Shown piece by piece: positions 5,120 through 5,341 of a stretch of DNA of 5,341 nucleotides. Position 1 is the first letter of the stretch. The number at the start of each line of letters is the position of its first letter. Source of the stretch: Flammeovirgaceae bacterium (GTDB lineage: Bacteria; Bacteroidota; Bacteroidia; Cytophagales; Cyclobacteriaceae). Both the position numbers and the translations under genes were made by a program. Location: positions 1 to 5,341 of the forward strand of contig QIEB01000310.1 in assembly GCA_003229495.1 (NCBI GenBank). Direction: 5' to 3'. The notes under the pieces were generated by a model that was given only the letters and a program-made list of their open reading frames with translations, was not told where the DNA came from and searched no databases.

Positions 5120-5341
5120 ATGGAAAGAAACTTAAGAAAAGAGCGGACCGGTACCGTGGTCAGTAATAAGATGGACAAGTCCATCACCGTACGAGTTGAC
5201 CGTAAAGTAAAACACCCGGTTTATGGAAAATTCCAACGGAAATCAACAAGATTCATGGCTCACGATGAAAAAAATGAGTGTGGTATGGGAGATACCGTGA
5301 GGATCATGGAAACAAGACCGCTTAGCAAGCTCAAAAGGTGG
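5120..5341 (+). CDS. rpsQ: 30S ribosomal protein S17 (uS17), 3' end missing
   Basis: S17 is a primary 16S rRNA-binding OB-fold protein of the 30S body. The frame opens at ATG 5120, 4 nt after rpmC, and runs uninterrupted to the right edge, giving 74 residues; the family is about 85 long, so only roughly the last ten residues are cut off. Signatures are MERNLRKERTGTVVSNKMDK, then HPVYGKF, the FMAHDEKNECGMGDTV strand region, and RIMETRPLSKLKRW at the edge. The upstream bases (ACAGGTAGCGCC) give at most a weak Shine-Dalgarno. The operon presumably goes on with rplN and later spc genes, which are not seen here. Confidence 0.96.
   Translation, partial: MERNLRKERTGTVVSNKMDKSITVRVDRKVKHPVYGKFQRKSTRFMAHDEKNECGMGDTVRIMETRPLSKLKRW

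Noticed and set aside
1..5341. Search for mobile elements, CRISPR arrays, tRNA genes or a novel gene system
   Set aside because: Every stretch but the short gaps is accounted for by conserved ribosomal protein genes and fusA; no inverted-repeat-bounded elements, repeat arrays or tRNA-like folds were seen.

Overview
This window is a stretch of the bacterial str/S10/spc ribosomal-protein cluster, read entirely from the + strand. In order it holds the 3' end of fusA, then rpsJ, rplC, rplD, rplW, rplB, rpsS, rplV, rpsC, rplP, rpmC and the first 74 codons of rpsQ. Every gene is recognisable from its protein sequence, and none looks broken, fused or foreign. The most likely source is a member of Bacteroidota, perhaps of the Cytophagales type. 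The signs are: fusA directly followed by rpsJ with no tuf between them; a TAnnTTTG-type promoter; start sites that mostly lack Shine-Dalgarno sequences and are A-rich instead; and lineage-typical protein variants such as DHPMGGGEG in L2 and the S17 sequence. Genus cannot be told from this window.

Layout. Positions 1-493 are the end of a str-type unit: the EF-G C-terminus and, 7 nt later, S10. Positions 494-650 are the only sizeable non-coding gap (157 nt). It holds a strong intrinsic terminator (11-bp perfect stem plus T-run), then a good match to the Bacteroidota promoter, then a short rplC leader. From 651 to the right edge, ten ribosomal protein genes are packed with gaps of 2 to 39 nt and no other terminator, so they probably form one long transcript that continues beyond the window into the rest of the spc genes.

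How it works together. The products build both subunits. L3, L4, L23, L2, L22, L16 and L29 belong to the 50S subunit: L3, L2 and L16 lie near the peptidyl transferase centre, L4 and L22 form the exit-tunnel constriction, and L23 and L29 sit at the tunnel exit. S10, S19, S3 and S17 belong to the 30S subunit, and EF-G drives translocation. Co-transcription favours balanced supply.

This is core housekeeping DNA and I see no new defence, mobile or metabolic system. The points worth a second look are regulatory. A terminator and promoter split rpsJ from the rest of the S10 genes. A perfect but apparently misplaced Shine-Dalgarno sequence lies in the rplC leader, inside a four-codon ORF. A three-codon ORF overlaps both the fusA stop and the rpsJ start. 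A hairpin flanked by an 8-bp direct repeat lies between rpsC and rplP. All functional readings of these are inference.
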